Shown piece after piece: positions 1-8,960 of a DNA stretch of 64,000 nucleotides. Position 1 is the first letter of the stretch; every line of letters begins with the position of its first letter. Origin of the DNA: CAWIVH01 sp963839475 (lineage in GTDB: Bacteria > Acidobacteriota > UBA6911); NCBI GenBank assembly GCA_963839475.1, contig CAWIVH010000020.1:434001-498000 (forward strand). The letters run 5' to 3'. The translations under genes were made by a program, and so were the position numbers. The notes under the pieces were generated by a model that was not told where the DNA came from, ran no database searches, and saw only the letters and a list, made by a program, of their open reading frames with translations.

Positions 1-1710
1 GCTCGCCGTGACGCTGCCTCCGTGAAGTTCGACCAGGTGACGGACTATGGACAACCCGAGTCCCAATCCGCCCTGTCTCTGCGCGCTCATTTCCCCCTGT
101 CGGAACCGGTCGAAGACAAAGGGCAGGAATTCCGGACTGATACCCCTGCCGTTATCGGCAACAGTTATTTCCACACGCCCTCCCAATTGTCTCAAGCTTA
201 CCGAGATCTCTCCTCCCTGCGGCGTAAACTTCACTGCGTTGGAAAGCAGATTCCAGGCAACTTGCTGAAGCCGGTTTCCGTCGCCATGGACGACTCCCTG
301 GATCGCGCTCGAATTTAGGCTGATCCGGATGTTTTTCGCGTCCGCAGCCGGGCGGACTGCTTCCATAGCGGCATCCATTATGGCCGGGAGGTCCAGAGGA
401 TCTATGTCCAGATGCAGCTTTCCGGTGATGATCCGGGAGACGTCCAGAAGATCTTCAACGAGATTGGACTGCAGCCGCGCATTTCTTTCGATGGCTTCGT
501 AGGCTTCTGCTCGTGTTGCCTCGTCGAGATCGTCATTTCGCAGTTCGTACGCCCAACCCAGAATCGGGATCAACGGCGTGCGCAGTTCATGCGAGACCGT
601 GGCGAGGAATTCGTCTTTCATGCGGTTCGCAGCTTCAGCTTCCTTGCGGGCATCGCGTTCACGTTCAAGCAATTGCGCCCGCTCCTCCTGCCGCTCCCTT
701 TCCGTCTCGAGTTCCCGGCGGTAAGACAGGCTTGCCTCGTGCCTCCACCAAAGGCCAACGCCTATACCGGCAACCACGATCAGGAGGGTCGCCACGATGG
801 TGATCACCCAGGCCCTCTCACGGATCGGAGTGTACACCTCCGCAGAATCTACTTTCGAAACCATGTACCAGGTGGTTTCAGGAATGGGGCGCAGCGCCGC
901 AAGAACCGGCACGCCCCTGTAATCAACACCTTCGGTGACGCCGAATTTCCCCTGAACAACCCGCGCAGCAGGCAGTTGAGGCGTATTAAGCGGCAGCGAA
1001 AAGGATAATGCACTATTTTTCCTGTGGCGCAGCTCATTGAGAAAGACCACCCTATCCTGTTCATTCCTGACAATCAGGGTTTCTGCAGACGGGCTGGGAG
1101 TCGGCCAGGATTGGACGGTGGGATACAGAATTCTGTACGGGTCGATTCTTAAGACAATGACGCCTGCGGTTTCCAGATTCCTGGCGTTGCCAATGGGAAT
1201 GCAGAGATCGATCAGGATTTTTTCACGGTCGCTTTTGCGGTACAAATCGGAAATGACCACCTTCCGCGAGTACATTGCCTCCCGGAAGCATTCGCGATCC
1301 GGGCTTTCGCTCTGATCTTCATCCCGGGTTCCCATCCGGAGTTTCTGAGCTTTATCGAAGAGCAATACGCTCGCGTAACCATTGTGCTCCGCTATGGCAT
1401 TCATCCAGGTTCGCAGGCGGTCGGCAAGAAGATGATCCTCCGGCCTCTCCAGGTAATCGATGACCTCCCGGGCCGCGGACTGATTGCTGTGAATCACCAT
1501 CGCGTCGGCCAGGCGTTCTTTCCGCCAAACCGTAATAAGGTTGGCCTTAAGGTCCGCGATTGCCGAGAGATCACTTTGAATCTTGTTCCTGATTTCCAGC
1601 TTTTCGTTCAGATACAGACGGAATCCCAGCGCCCCAATGAATCCTGAGAGCAGCAGGAAAATCAAACCGATGATCCAGGGCGTTCTGCTTTCCGGGGATT
1701 TCTTATTCAT
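1..1710 (-). CDS. Membrane sensor histidine kinase (partial, runs off left edge)
   Basis: Reading leftward from an ATG at 1708-1710 the frame stays open to the window edge (570 codons, no stop). The protein has an N-terminal membrane helix (about residues 9-31), a periplasmic sensor region of roughly 260 residues, a second helix (about 297-319), a short coiled coil, and a HisKA box FLATVSHELRTPL with the phospho-acceptor near His374. The ATPase N box (LQQVAWNLLSNAVKF), DNGRGI and a GLGLSIVRHL G box follow. It is a transmitter that phosphorylates an unseen partner regulator. What the sensor region binds is unknown. The C-terminus lies outside the window, so a receiver domain could follow. Confidence 0.9.
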   Translation of the reverse strand, partial: MNKKSPESRTPWIIGLIFLLLSGFIGALGFRLYLNEKLEIRNKIQSDLSAIADLKANLITVWRKERLADAMVIHSNQSAAREVIDYLERPEDHLLADRLRTWMNAIAEHNGYASVLLFDKAQKLRMGTRDEDQSESPDRECFREAMYSRKVVISDLYRKSDREKILIDLCIPIGNARNLETAGVIVLRIDPYRILYPTVQSWPTPSPSAETLIVRNEQDRVVFLNELRHRKNSALSFSLPLNTPQLPAARVVQGKFGVTEGVDYRGVPVLAALRPIPETTWYMVSKVDSAEVYTPIRERAWVITIVATLLIVVAGIGVGLWWRHEASLSYRRELETERERQEERAQLLERERDARKEAEAANRMKDEFLATVSHELRTPLIPILGWAYELRNDDLDEATRAEAYEAIERNARLQSNLVEDLLDVSRIITGKLHLDIDPLDLPAIMDAAMEAVRPAADAKNIRISLNSSAIQGVVHGDGNRLQQVAWNLLSNAVKFTPQGGEISVSLRQLGGRVEITVADNGRGISPEFLPFVFDRFRQGEMSAQRQGGLGLGLSIVRHLVELHGGSVTAS

Positions 1711-1914
1711 AGAACTTCCCGCCAAATAGCCGGCAGCAGCTTATCACCGGGCATCGACAAGGCGACCCCGCGGTCCATAAAACCGCAAATTGCGACTCTG
1801 ATTATCTGCGTTGAGTCTCACTTTGCGACTCTCCTTCGCTCGCCCGGTTTACCTCGATGTCCGCAAACTCCGGTGAAAATTGTACATCAAGGAAATCGCA
1901 TAAATCTTCATTTT

Positions 1915-1930
1915 TGGCATGCATTTTGCT
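1915..1930 (+). promoter_or_regulatory. Sigma-54 (RpoN) promoter of the TonB receptor
   Basis: TGGCATGCATTTTGCT fits the sigma-54 consensus TGGCAYRNNNNTTGCW at every defined position, with GG and GC 12 bases apart. Transcription would start near 1942, about 43 bases before the receptor ATG. An NtrC-type activator with GAFTGA is encoded at 51063, showing that the genome uses sigma-54. Confidence 0.75.
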
Positions 1931-1984
1931 CTTTAAGTTTATGAGTAGCTCTCAAACTCCACACACACCAATAAAGGAACAGGA

Positions 1985-4900
1985 ATGGAATCGACTGACA
2001 GGTCCGCGCCACCATATGTTCGAATCACCGTGTTTTTGCTTCTGTTGCTGGGATTTTCCATATCGTCCTGGGCTCAATCCAACACGTCTGTCGTGGATGG
2101 TGAGGTCCGGGATCCATCGGGTGCGATAATGCAGGATTGCCAGGTGACGTTAACCAATCTCGCCACAGGTGCAAATCTCAACACCCATACCAACGAACAT
2201 GGGATCTACCTCTTCCCCTCGGTATCAGCGGGATCCTACACGCTGGAAATTGTGAGGCCGGGATTCAAGCCATACATTATTTCGAACTTCCGGGTGACCG
2301 TGGGATTGCACACAACGGAAAATGCGGTAATGGAAGTGGGATCGGCCAGTGAAAGCATTACCATTGAAGCCAACGGGTCGGCTCCCCTGCTCGAGCCGAA
2401 TTCAAACGAGGTTGGAACTCTCATAGAGAGTGTGGCAGTGCAGGAGCTTCCACTGAATGGCCGAAACTTTCTGCAACTGGGGTATCTATCAGGTGCGGCA
2501 CAAAACGGTGGCACATCAACCTCAAACTTCCTATCTGTGCAAACCGGCCATGCCGACAGGGATATTTCGATCGCCGGGACCGAGCAGGACATGGTAGCGT
2601 TCACCGTCAATGGGATCGCCATCGCGGGCAGCCGGCTTGGGCAAGCTGCCGTCAACGTTTCTATTTCTGCAATCGACCAGTTCAAAGTCGTCCAGGGGTT
2701 TTTCCTGCCATCGGTCGGGACCGCCCAGGGCGTAGTCAATGTGGCTACAAAATCCGGATCCAATACGTGGCATGGCGAAGCTTTCGAATTTGTCCGCAAT
2801 AACAGCTTCGACGCCCGGAATTTTTTTGAAAAGCAATCACAACCGGGGCCCTTCCGCCGGAACCAGTTCGGAGGTTCGCTGGGCGGCCCAATCAAGAAGG
2901 ATAAGTTGTTCGTTTTTGGATACTACGAGGCTTTGCGCCAGGTCCGGTCTGATCCGATGTCGGCTTTTGCGCCCACTCAGGCAATGTTCGACGGCGATTT
3001 TTCCAAACTCCCGGCGACGATTTACGATCCCGCGACTTTCGACGCATCCACGGGGCGGAGACAGGCTTTTGCCGGCAACATTATTCCCTCGTCCCGGATC
3101 AACTCCATGTCGAAAAAGCTGCTCGCGTACTATCAGCCGGGATCGGATTACAATACCCGCCCCGCAAATGTATTCGGGCAGCCAATAAAGACCGAAAATA
3201 TGGACCAATTCGGTGTGCGCGTAGATGTCAACCTGGGGCGTCACACCCTTTTTACCGAGTATATCCGCGAGAATTCCCCGATCGTCAACGGCGGTCTATT
3301 TCCGGTTTCAGGCTATTCCTACCTGCTGCACTCCCAGATGGCCATGGTGCAATTGGCATCGGTTGTCGATCCCCACACCGTAAACGAGTTCCGTATTGGA
3401 TGGACTCGGCCGTATATGTTTTACACAGGAGAACGGCAGGACGGACTGCAGCAGCAGCTGGGCTTTACCGGTACTGCCGACACGACGGGCCCCCCGGGAG
3501 TTACGCTGAACGGCTTCGGCTCGTTTGGGCGCAGCCAGGGGCTGATCGGCAATATCGACAACACCTACCAGATGTATGATTCCCTCAATTACCTCCACCA
3601 TGAGCACGAGTTCCGTTTCGGTCTGGGCATGCGCTATGTCCGGACGGTCCAGGAAAGCGCGAATTTCAATTCTCGCGGTTCCATGGTCTTTTCAAATATC
3701 TTCACTGCCCAAATGGCTCCGGGAACCGGCGGTCAACTGACTCCCGTTGCCGGAACGGGCAGCTCATTTGCCGATTTTCTGCTCGGCATGCCCGTCAGCG
3801 GCACGGTTACTTCCATGCCTCGCACTCATTACCGATGGACCGAATGGGAGCCGTTTTTCCAGGACACCTGGCGGTTGCGTCCCGGCCTCACACTCAACCT
3901 TGGGCTGTCCTGGTACATGGCAACGCCTCCCAACCCGTCCGGCAATGACAAGGAATACCCTCATGCGTTCAATTTCCAGACTGGAAAAGTGATTTTTGCG
4001 ACGCTCGGACAAATGGATACGCGGGTCTACGAAACGGATTGGAATAACTGGGCGCCGCGCGCGGGCCTGGCATGGCAGCCCTCGTTCGATAAACAGCTGG
4101 TTCTCCGTGCCGGGGCGGGAGTCTATTATTCTCCCCAGCGGGCTCTTTATCAGCTTTTTTCCATTACAGCCCCCGGGGTATCGATCGTGCAGTCTATCGC
4201 CAACAGCCCCAACAATCCGCAGCCCACTTATGTTCTGGGCCAGAATGTATTTCCCCCGATCAAGCAGGTCCCCATTACGGAGGAATTCGCCAATAACCTG
4301 ACCGGGACCGTGTTTGCGCTCGATCAGGGACGACGTTCTACCTATTCGCAGCAATGGACCTTCAGCATCCAACGATCCCTCGGGAAGAGCAACCTGATAG
4401 AGCTTGCCTATATCGGTTCACTATCACAGAAGCTTCCCATACGATGGAACTCCAACGACTGCTCCATCCCGGGATCGCTCCTGTGCAGTTCATCGGCCAT
4501 CCCGTTTAAACAGTATTCCTATGTCTTTTTCGCCGCCAATGCCGGATTCGGCAGCTATAACGCGCTTACAGCCAAATTTCAGCGCCAATTTACCAACGGA
4601 TTTGCCTTCCTGACCAATTACACGTGGTCGAAAGCACTCTCCAACACCATGCAGGGAGGAGCCAATTCCCCGCTCAACCAGATGGCTTCCTGCCGCGATT
4701 GCGACAAAGGCATGGCGGGATTTAATATCCCGCAGAAACTGGTTGTGAACACCGTGTATGAACTGCCCCTGGGCTCCGGCAAGAAATTCCTGGGAGGGGC
4801 ATCCCCATTCCTGAATCAGTTTGTGAAGGGCTGGACCGTGAACGCCATTGCGGTTTTTTCAAAGGGAAATCCTTTTACCGTCAATGCGCCCAACAACACC

Positions 4901-5275
4901 GCCGCTGTTTTAACCAATTTCCGCGCCAACCGCGTCTGCGACGGGAGAGCGGGCATGGCCAATACGAACCTGCGTTCCAACGGGCTATATTGGCTGGATT
5001 CGGGTTGCTTCGCCACTCCGCCTGCAGGCAATTTTGGGAATTCCGGGGCATTTATCCTGACAGGACCGGGTGTCAACAACTGGGATCTCGGGATTGAAAA
5101 GAACTTCAGGCTCCGTGAGGTCATGCGGCTCCAATTCCGGGTGGAAGCCTTTAATGCCTGGAACCACGCCCAGTTTTTCAATCCATCCTCCATGGTGGGG
5201 GATGCGGATTTCGGACGCGTTTCCCAAGCCAGAGCGGCTCGTGAAATTCAGTTGGGGCTAAAGCTTTTCTTCTAG
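1985..5275 (+). CDS. TonB-dependent receptor, Oar-like, with carboxypeptidase-regulatory domain
   Basis: Outer-membrane receptor of 1096 residues. It has a signal peptide (residues 1-31, cleavage after SSWA), a carboxypeptidase regulatory-like beta-sandwich (about 35-120: VVDGEVRDPSGA, LPFS-type turn, AGSYTLEI), a plug with the typical ELPLNGRNF motif near 160, and a long beta-barrel ending in ..LGLKLFF, the usual terminal aromatic. Such receptors import large ligands such as saccharides or peptides in Acidobacteriota; the ligand cannot be told here. The start follows AAAGGAAC. Expression is probably sigma-54 dependent (promoter at 1915). No partner lipoprotein lies next to it. Confidence 0.92.
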   Translation: MESTDRSAPPYVRITVFLLLLLGFSISSWAQSNTSVVDGEVRDPSGAIMQDCQVTLTNLATGANLNTHTNEHGIYLFPSVSAGSYTLEIVRPGFKPYIISNFRVTVGLHTTENAVMEVGSASESITIEANGSAPLLEPNSNEVGTLIESVAVQELPLNGRNFLQLGYLSGAAQNGGTSTSNFLSVQTGHADRDISIAGTEQDMVAFTVNGIAIAGSRLGQAAVNVSISAIDQFKVVQGFFLPSVGTAQGVVNVATKSGSNTWHGEAFEFVRNNSFDARNFFEKQSQPGPFRRNQFGGSLGGPIKKDKLFVFGYYEALRQVRSDPMSAFAPTQAMFDGDFSKLPATIYDPATFDASTGRRQAFAGNIIPSSRINSMSKKLLAYYQPGSDYNTRPANVFGQPIKTENMDQFGVRVDVNLGRHTLFTEYIRENSPIVNGGLFPVSGYSYLLHSQMAMVQLASVVDPHTVNEFRIGWTRPYMFYTGERQDGLQQQLGFTGTADTTGPPGVTLNGFGSFGRSQGLIGNIDNTYQMYDSLNYLHHEHEFRFGLGMRYVRTVQESANFNSRGSMVFSNIFTAQMAPGTGGQLTPVAGTGSSFADFLLGMPVSGTVTSMPRTHYRWTEWEPFFQDTWRLRPGLTLNLGLSWYMATPPNPSGNDKEYPHAFNFQTGKVIFATLGQMDTRVYETDWNNWAPRAGLAWQPSFDKQLVLRAGAGVYYSPQRALYQLFSITAPGVSIVQSIANSPNNPQPTYVLGQNVFPPIKQVPITEEFANNLTGTVFALDQGRRSTYSQQWTFSIQRSLGKSNLIELAYIGSLSQKLPIRWNSNDCSIPGSLLCSSSAIPFKQYSYVFFAANAGFGSYNALTAKFQRQFTNGFAFLTNYTWSKALSNTMQGGANSPLNQMASCRDCDKGMAGFNIPQKLVVNTVYELPLGSGKKFLGGASPFLNQFVKGWTVNAIAVFSKGNPFTVNAPNNTAAVLTNFRANRVCDGRAGMANTNLRSNGLYWLDSGCFATPPAGNFGNSGAFILTGPGVNNWDLGIEKNFRLREVMRLQFRVEAFNAWNHAQFFNPSSMVGDADFGRVSQARAAREIQLGLKLFF

Positions 5276-5292
5276 TCCCTGCCCTTCGCTTG

Positions 5293-5349
5293 GAATCAGG
5301 TCGGGGCATGCTTCCGCATGCCCAGACCCGGAAGGCCTCGACCTGATTC
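5293..5349. repeat. Nested perfect inverted repeat in the receptor 3' region
   Basis: An 11-bp outer stem (GAATCAGGTCG at 5293-5303 with CGACCTGATTC at 5339-5349) directly stacks on an 8-bp inner hairpin GGGCATGC-ttcc-GCATGCCC (5304-5323). No U tract follows, so it is not a standard terminator. It could be an mRNA-stabilising 3' structure or a REP-like palindrome. Confidence 0.7.
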
Positions 5350-5415
5350 GACCACAAGAAAAGGCCCGTTGGAGCCAAAAAAGGCCCTTTTTTGAATCCA
5401 AGGCTGCGGCTAAGG

Positions 5416-5439
5416 AAGGGCATTACCCGCCCTTTTCTT
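5416..5439 (+). terminator. Candidate rho-independent terminator
   Basis: AAGGGC-attaccc-GCCCTT hairpin followed by TTCTT, about 140 bases after the receptor stop. The stem is short (6 bp), so the call is tentative. Confidence 0.45.
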
Positions 5440-5730
5440 AAATCGATCTCTCAAGCGGCATTTTTTGCAGCAGCCCTTTTTCCGCCGGTCAACGCTGCAA
5501 TATCCCGGTGCGCCGTGGGCTGTAACTGATATTGTGGCAGATCGTTGAGACCGGGATCTTGTGGACCCGGCGCTTCTTCAGGACGGCCACTTTTTCTTCG
5601 AGGTTGTAGGGAGGGCAAATAAACCAGCTCCAGCGCGGATTCGGCTTTTGTGGCTTCTTTCCATTTCATGTATAAAGCAGGGTAATGGAAATCCTGAGCG
5701 ATCAATATGGGATCAGGAAAGGAGGGAGTT

Positions 5731-6633
5731 GTGGGAAAGACCGGGATCAGCGAACCGTGGCGAATCGGCAGGCGCATGTTTTTGCAGGCTTCAGCCGGCT
5801 TCTATTTTACGGCCGGACCTGCCGAGTCTGCAGTGGGTTTTGGCATTGTCACCGACGTCCATTATGCCAACCGTGAGCCGGCCGGAACCCGTTTCTACCG
5901 CATGGCTACTTCGAAGCTCCGCGCGTGCGTGGAGCTGATGAATGCCCAGAAAGTGGATTTTCTGATGGAACTGGGCGATTTTAAGGACCAGGATGTTAAG
6001 CCCGCCGAAGAAACGACGCTGCAGTTCCTCCAAACCATTGAGCAGGTTTTCGCAGCATTCCAGGGGCCCAGATACCATGTGCTTGGCAACCATGATCTGG
6101 ACAGCATATCGAAAGACCAGTTTCAAAGGGTGGTGACCAATACCGGAGTCAACGCCGCACTCACGTGGTATTCATTCGACCACGGAGGATGCCATTTCAC
6201 CATATTGGATGCCAATTTCAGGTCTGACCAGACTCCGTACAGCAAAGGAAATTACGACTGGAGAGACTCGAATATCCCTATCAGCCAGATAACTTGGCTT
6301 CAATCGGACCTGAAGTCCGCTACTGCGCCGGTCATAATTGCGGTCCATCAACGGCTAGACGAGGGTGGAGCGGAGCTTAGTATTGCGAACCGGGTGGCTG
6401 TGAGGCACGTCATCGAAGAGTCCGGGAAAGTTGCTCTTGTTCTGCAGGGGCATGCCCACGAAGGAGGCTGCCAGCGGATCAATGGCATCCACTACTACAC
6501 TCTCGCGGCAGAAATCGAGGGGAGCGAGCCGGCCGACAGCACCTGTGCCATTGTGCGCATCCAGCCCACCGGGGGAATTGAAATTACAGGCTACCAGAGA
6601 GCGGTAAGCCACAAGCTTGGATATTCGGGCTAA
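5731..6633 (+). CDS. Calcineurin-like metallophosphoesterase with Tat-like leader
   Basis: About 300 residues. The metal-binding motifs of the calcineurin superfamily occur in order: DVHY, GDFKD, GNHD, a VHQR histidine and GHAH. The N-terminus GRRMFLQASAG resembles a twin-arginine signal, so the enzyme may be exported folded. The GTG at 5731 is preferred because AAAGGAGG lies at 5718-5725; an in-frame ATG at 5707 is upstream of that site and would bury it. Substrate unknown; related enzymes hydrolyse phosphodiesters or nucleotides. Confidence 0.85.
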   Translation: MGKTGISEPWRIGRRMFLQASAGFYFTAGPAESAVGFGIVTDVHYANREPAGTRFYRMATSKLRACVELMNAQKVDFLMELGDFKDQDVKPAEETTLQFLQTIEQVFAAFQGPRYHVLGNHDLDSISKDQFQRVVTNTGVNAALTWYSFDHGGCHFTILDANFRSDQTPYSKGNYDWRDSNIPISQITWLQSDLKSATAPVIIAVHQRLDEGGAELSIANRVAVRHVIEESGKVALVLQGHAHEGGCQRINGIHYYTLAAEIEGSEPADSTCAIVRIQPTGGIEITGYQRAVSHKLGYSG

Positions 6634-6965
6634 AGAGGAACGTGGCCGAATGATCATAAGTCGAAAAACTCGGGAATAATCAATGCACGCGCGTGTTGTT
6701 CAGCCGCTCTCAGCGAGCCTGACAACACCCGTCTGCTGCCGAGAAAAAATAGAGCGGGTAAAACGGGTGATGAAGGCCGGCAAGGTGGCCAGCCTCCTGG
6801 CCGCCAGCCCCATCACGGTCCTCAAAATGGCGAAGGTCGGGCGGACGCCCGGCTCCTCCGCTGGAAGGCTTGTATGGGATGCGGGGGAGCATGGCACCAG
6901 GCGCCGAGGTGCCCGGGAACCGTGCCGCGGCTGTCCGTCAGACCGGGGCAACATGCCATGCAGGG
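6634..6965. other. Spacer at the left side of the decayed element
   Basis: No convincing gene. One open frame runs through it, but its product has no recognisable motif. The left boundary of the element probably lies here; I could not find a copy of the tRNA-Ser 3' end. Confidence 0.4.
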
Positions 6966-7307
6966 GTGAACGGCTTTTTGAAGGTGCCGAACACCCTCAA
7001 CTTCAAGCAGTTTCCGACGCTCGATCCCTACACGCGGGTGGTGTATTACCAGCTCTTTCTGCTCTCGCATGGTTTCCACCGCACGACGTGCCTGGTGGGT
7101 CTTCCAAGGCTCGCCGAATCGGTTCTGATGTCGATCCGAAAGGTACAGAGGACAATCACTTACCTCGAAAGATGGGGACTGGTGAAGAGGCTCGGTTATG
7201 ATCTGGCTGGAAGGATCAGAGGCACAATCTACGAGGTGATTCTGCACGAGCCCGATGCGGAGACGGAACCGGAAGAGTCCGATCCCGCGATGCTGCTGTG
7301 CGGATAG
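6966..7307 (+). CDS. Helix-turn-helix protein, mobile-element replication/regulatory type
   Basis: About 113 residues from GTG 6966 (VNGFLKVPNTLNF...). The conserved core is LDPYTRVVYYQLFLLSHGF followed by a winged helix-turn-helix (PRLAESVLMSIRKVQRTITYLERWGLVKR). This layout resembles DnaD/HTH_36-like proteins of integrative elements, which act in element replication or control. It sits about 0.2 kb from a broken integrase, consistent with one remnant element. The start is uncertain: the frame stays open upstream to TTG 6870 but that part has no conserved look. Confidence 0.6.
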   Translation: MNGFLKVPNTLNFKQFPTLDPYTRVVYYQLFLLSHGFHRTTCLVGLPRLAESVLMSIRKVQRTITYLERWGLVKRLGYDLAGRIRGTIYEVILHEPDAETEPEESDPAMLLCG

Positions 7308-7326
7308 GTTTCCGTCGTGAAATGCC

Positions 7327-7349
7327 GGGTTCCGGAAAATCCGGAACCC
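7327..7349. terminator. Strong hairpin after the HTH gene
   Basis: GGGTTCCGGA-aaa-TCCGGAACCC, a perfect 10-bp stem 19 bases after the HTH stop. No U run follows, but an AT-rich tract (about 7362-7412) does. Likely a transcription end or an element-associated palindrome. Confidence 0.45.
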
Positions 7350-7521
7350 TGGCACACCAGACCATCAATAAAGAAACATATAAAAGAAAATATAAATAAA
7401 TCATCATCATAAGGGCTAACCATGGCATGTCGTGCCAAGCTGCCACACGAACCACAGGGGGCGCGGCTGCGCCGCGAGAGAGATATCGCCGATCATTCGG
7501 TGCCTGCTCATCGCGACGGCC

Positions 7522-8690
7522 TTATTCCTCGAAGATCGAGTTCACCTTCTCGCGGACGGCGGCGCCGCGGTTCGGCTTGATATAGCACAGCGTGCTCTCG
7601 AGATCCGTGTGCCCCATCCACTGCTGCACAGTCCGAAGGTCAACGCCGCTCCACACGGCCCAGGTCGCAAACGTGGCCCGGAACTTGTGTAGCCAGAAGT
7701 TCTCCTGCGGCAATCCGGCGCGTCGCGCCACCGCCTTGCAGTCATCCGGGAAATCGAGCTTGGGACGGCCTCCAGCAGTCGGAAACAGCAGCGGGCATAC
7801 CGAGGTGTCGACCTGCGGCTTCAGCTTCTTCAGCGCTTTTACCAGCCGGTCCGGAATCGGCACCTCGCGGCCCTTGTAGGCCTTGGGAGAGAAGCCGAAC
7901 TCCGGCTTGTACCGCACCATCACCACGCCTCGCGACAGATTCACCTCGGATCAGGTGCAGTACATGACTTCCTGCTCGCGCAGGCCCGTCATCAGGAAGA
8001 ACTCGTACCAGAGCTTTTCTTCCCCGGTGCAGGCGGCGAAGAACTTCGCGAGCTCCTCGCGCTCGTAGATCTCCGGCTCGTCTTCGACGAAGCGGGGCCA
8101 GTCGTTCTTGCCGACGAGGCTGCGGATGCCGTTGGTCTTGAGAAACGACATGATGCTTTCGAACTTGTTGTAGACGGTCCGGGGCTCGAGCTTTTTCTGA
8201 TCGCGCAGGTAGGCGCTGAACTCGAGCAGATCGCTGCGGTCGACATGGGCCAGACGCGGTTTGGGGCAGGATTCCAGGAAATAGCTGAGTGCTTTTTTGT
8301 AGGCCGCATAGGTTTTGGGCTTTTTGGTTTTGCGGATCTCGTCGAGATAGGATTCCACGGCATCGGCGAGCATAGGCCCCTCGCTTTTATCCTGCTCGAC
8401 GATCTTGATTCCGGCGGCCTTGCTGGCAAGGATCTGCTCCTGCTGGTGGCGGCGGGCAGCCGCCGTGGAGGCGTCGCGACCCACGGAGCGGCGGATGCGC
8501 CGGCCGTCTTCGCACCACTCGAGGCAATAGGCGCCCTCGGCGTGACGCTCTTCTTTGCCGGCGACTACGACCCAGTCAGGTTTGACGCAGCCATGGGCGG
8601 AGAGAACGGCACGCAGAAGCGTGAGCCTTCGGGAATAAGGATGCTTTTTGTGAGGTTGAGGCGATGACGCCCAGGTCCCTTTTTCGGCAT
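7522..8690 (-). pseudogene. Tyrosine recombinase/integrase, broken by a frameshift and a nonsense codon
   Basis: Translation from ATG 8688-8690 begins MPKKGPGRHRLNLTK..., then the homologous frame shifts by one base near 8580-8600 and continues as VKPDWVVVAGKEERHAEG. A SAM-like core domain follows and the first catalytic arginine box TGLREQE. An in-frame TGA (7948-7950) then replaces what is usually Trp (MYCT-stop-SEVN). The remainder carries LHKFRATFATW and WMGHTDLESTLCYI, holding the His, Arg, His and Tyr residues. All catalytic residues survive but in separate frames, so no active enzyme is expected. Its start lies 45 bases from the 3' end of tRNA-Ser, the usual integration target. Confidence 0.85.
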
Positions 8691-8737
8691 TATCTATAGT
8701 TTGCTTTTCGCGAAGTTATTGCGGATAAAAGGCGTGG

Positions 8738-8827
8738 CGGAGAGGGGGGGATTCGAACCCCCGACACCGGTTTTGCCAGTGTAACTGCTTAGCAGGCAGC
8801 CCTGTTCGGCCACTCCAGCACCTCTCC
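8738..8827 (-). tRNA. tRNA-Ser (anticodon GCU)
   Basis: The 5' acceptor GGAGAGG (8821-8827) pairs with CCTCTCC, discriminator G, and CCA is encoded (8735-8737). The T arm is GGGGG-TTCGAAT-CCCCC, a long variable arm is present as in class II tRNAs, and the anticodon GCT sits in CTGCTAA. It reads AGC/AGU codons. Its 3' end faces the broken integrase. Confidence 0.93.
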
Positions 8828-8960
8828 GCGCTTTGTGGACCGCTGAGTTCCCGAAGGAACAGCACAGCATTTTACAGGTCTGGATCTCGAATTCAAAGAA
8901 CATTAAGTATTCGCGGAACTTCGATGGTAATCTTTGTCTTTTCAGAGGCTCGTTGCCGTC

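Larger units (their letters stand above)
5276..5730. other. Non-coding stretch after the TonB receptor
   Basis: No credible gene is seen. The stretch contains a nested inverted repeat (5293-5349), a candidate terminator (5416-5439) and the leader of the phosphoesterase gene. Confidence 0.6.

Noticed and set aside
6683..7201. Plus-strand open frame of 172 codons
   Set aside because: It overlaps the HTH gene in another frame, and its product is Arg/Gly-rich without conserved segments.
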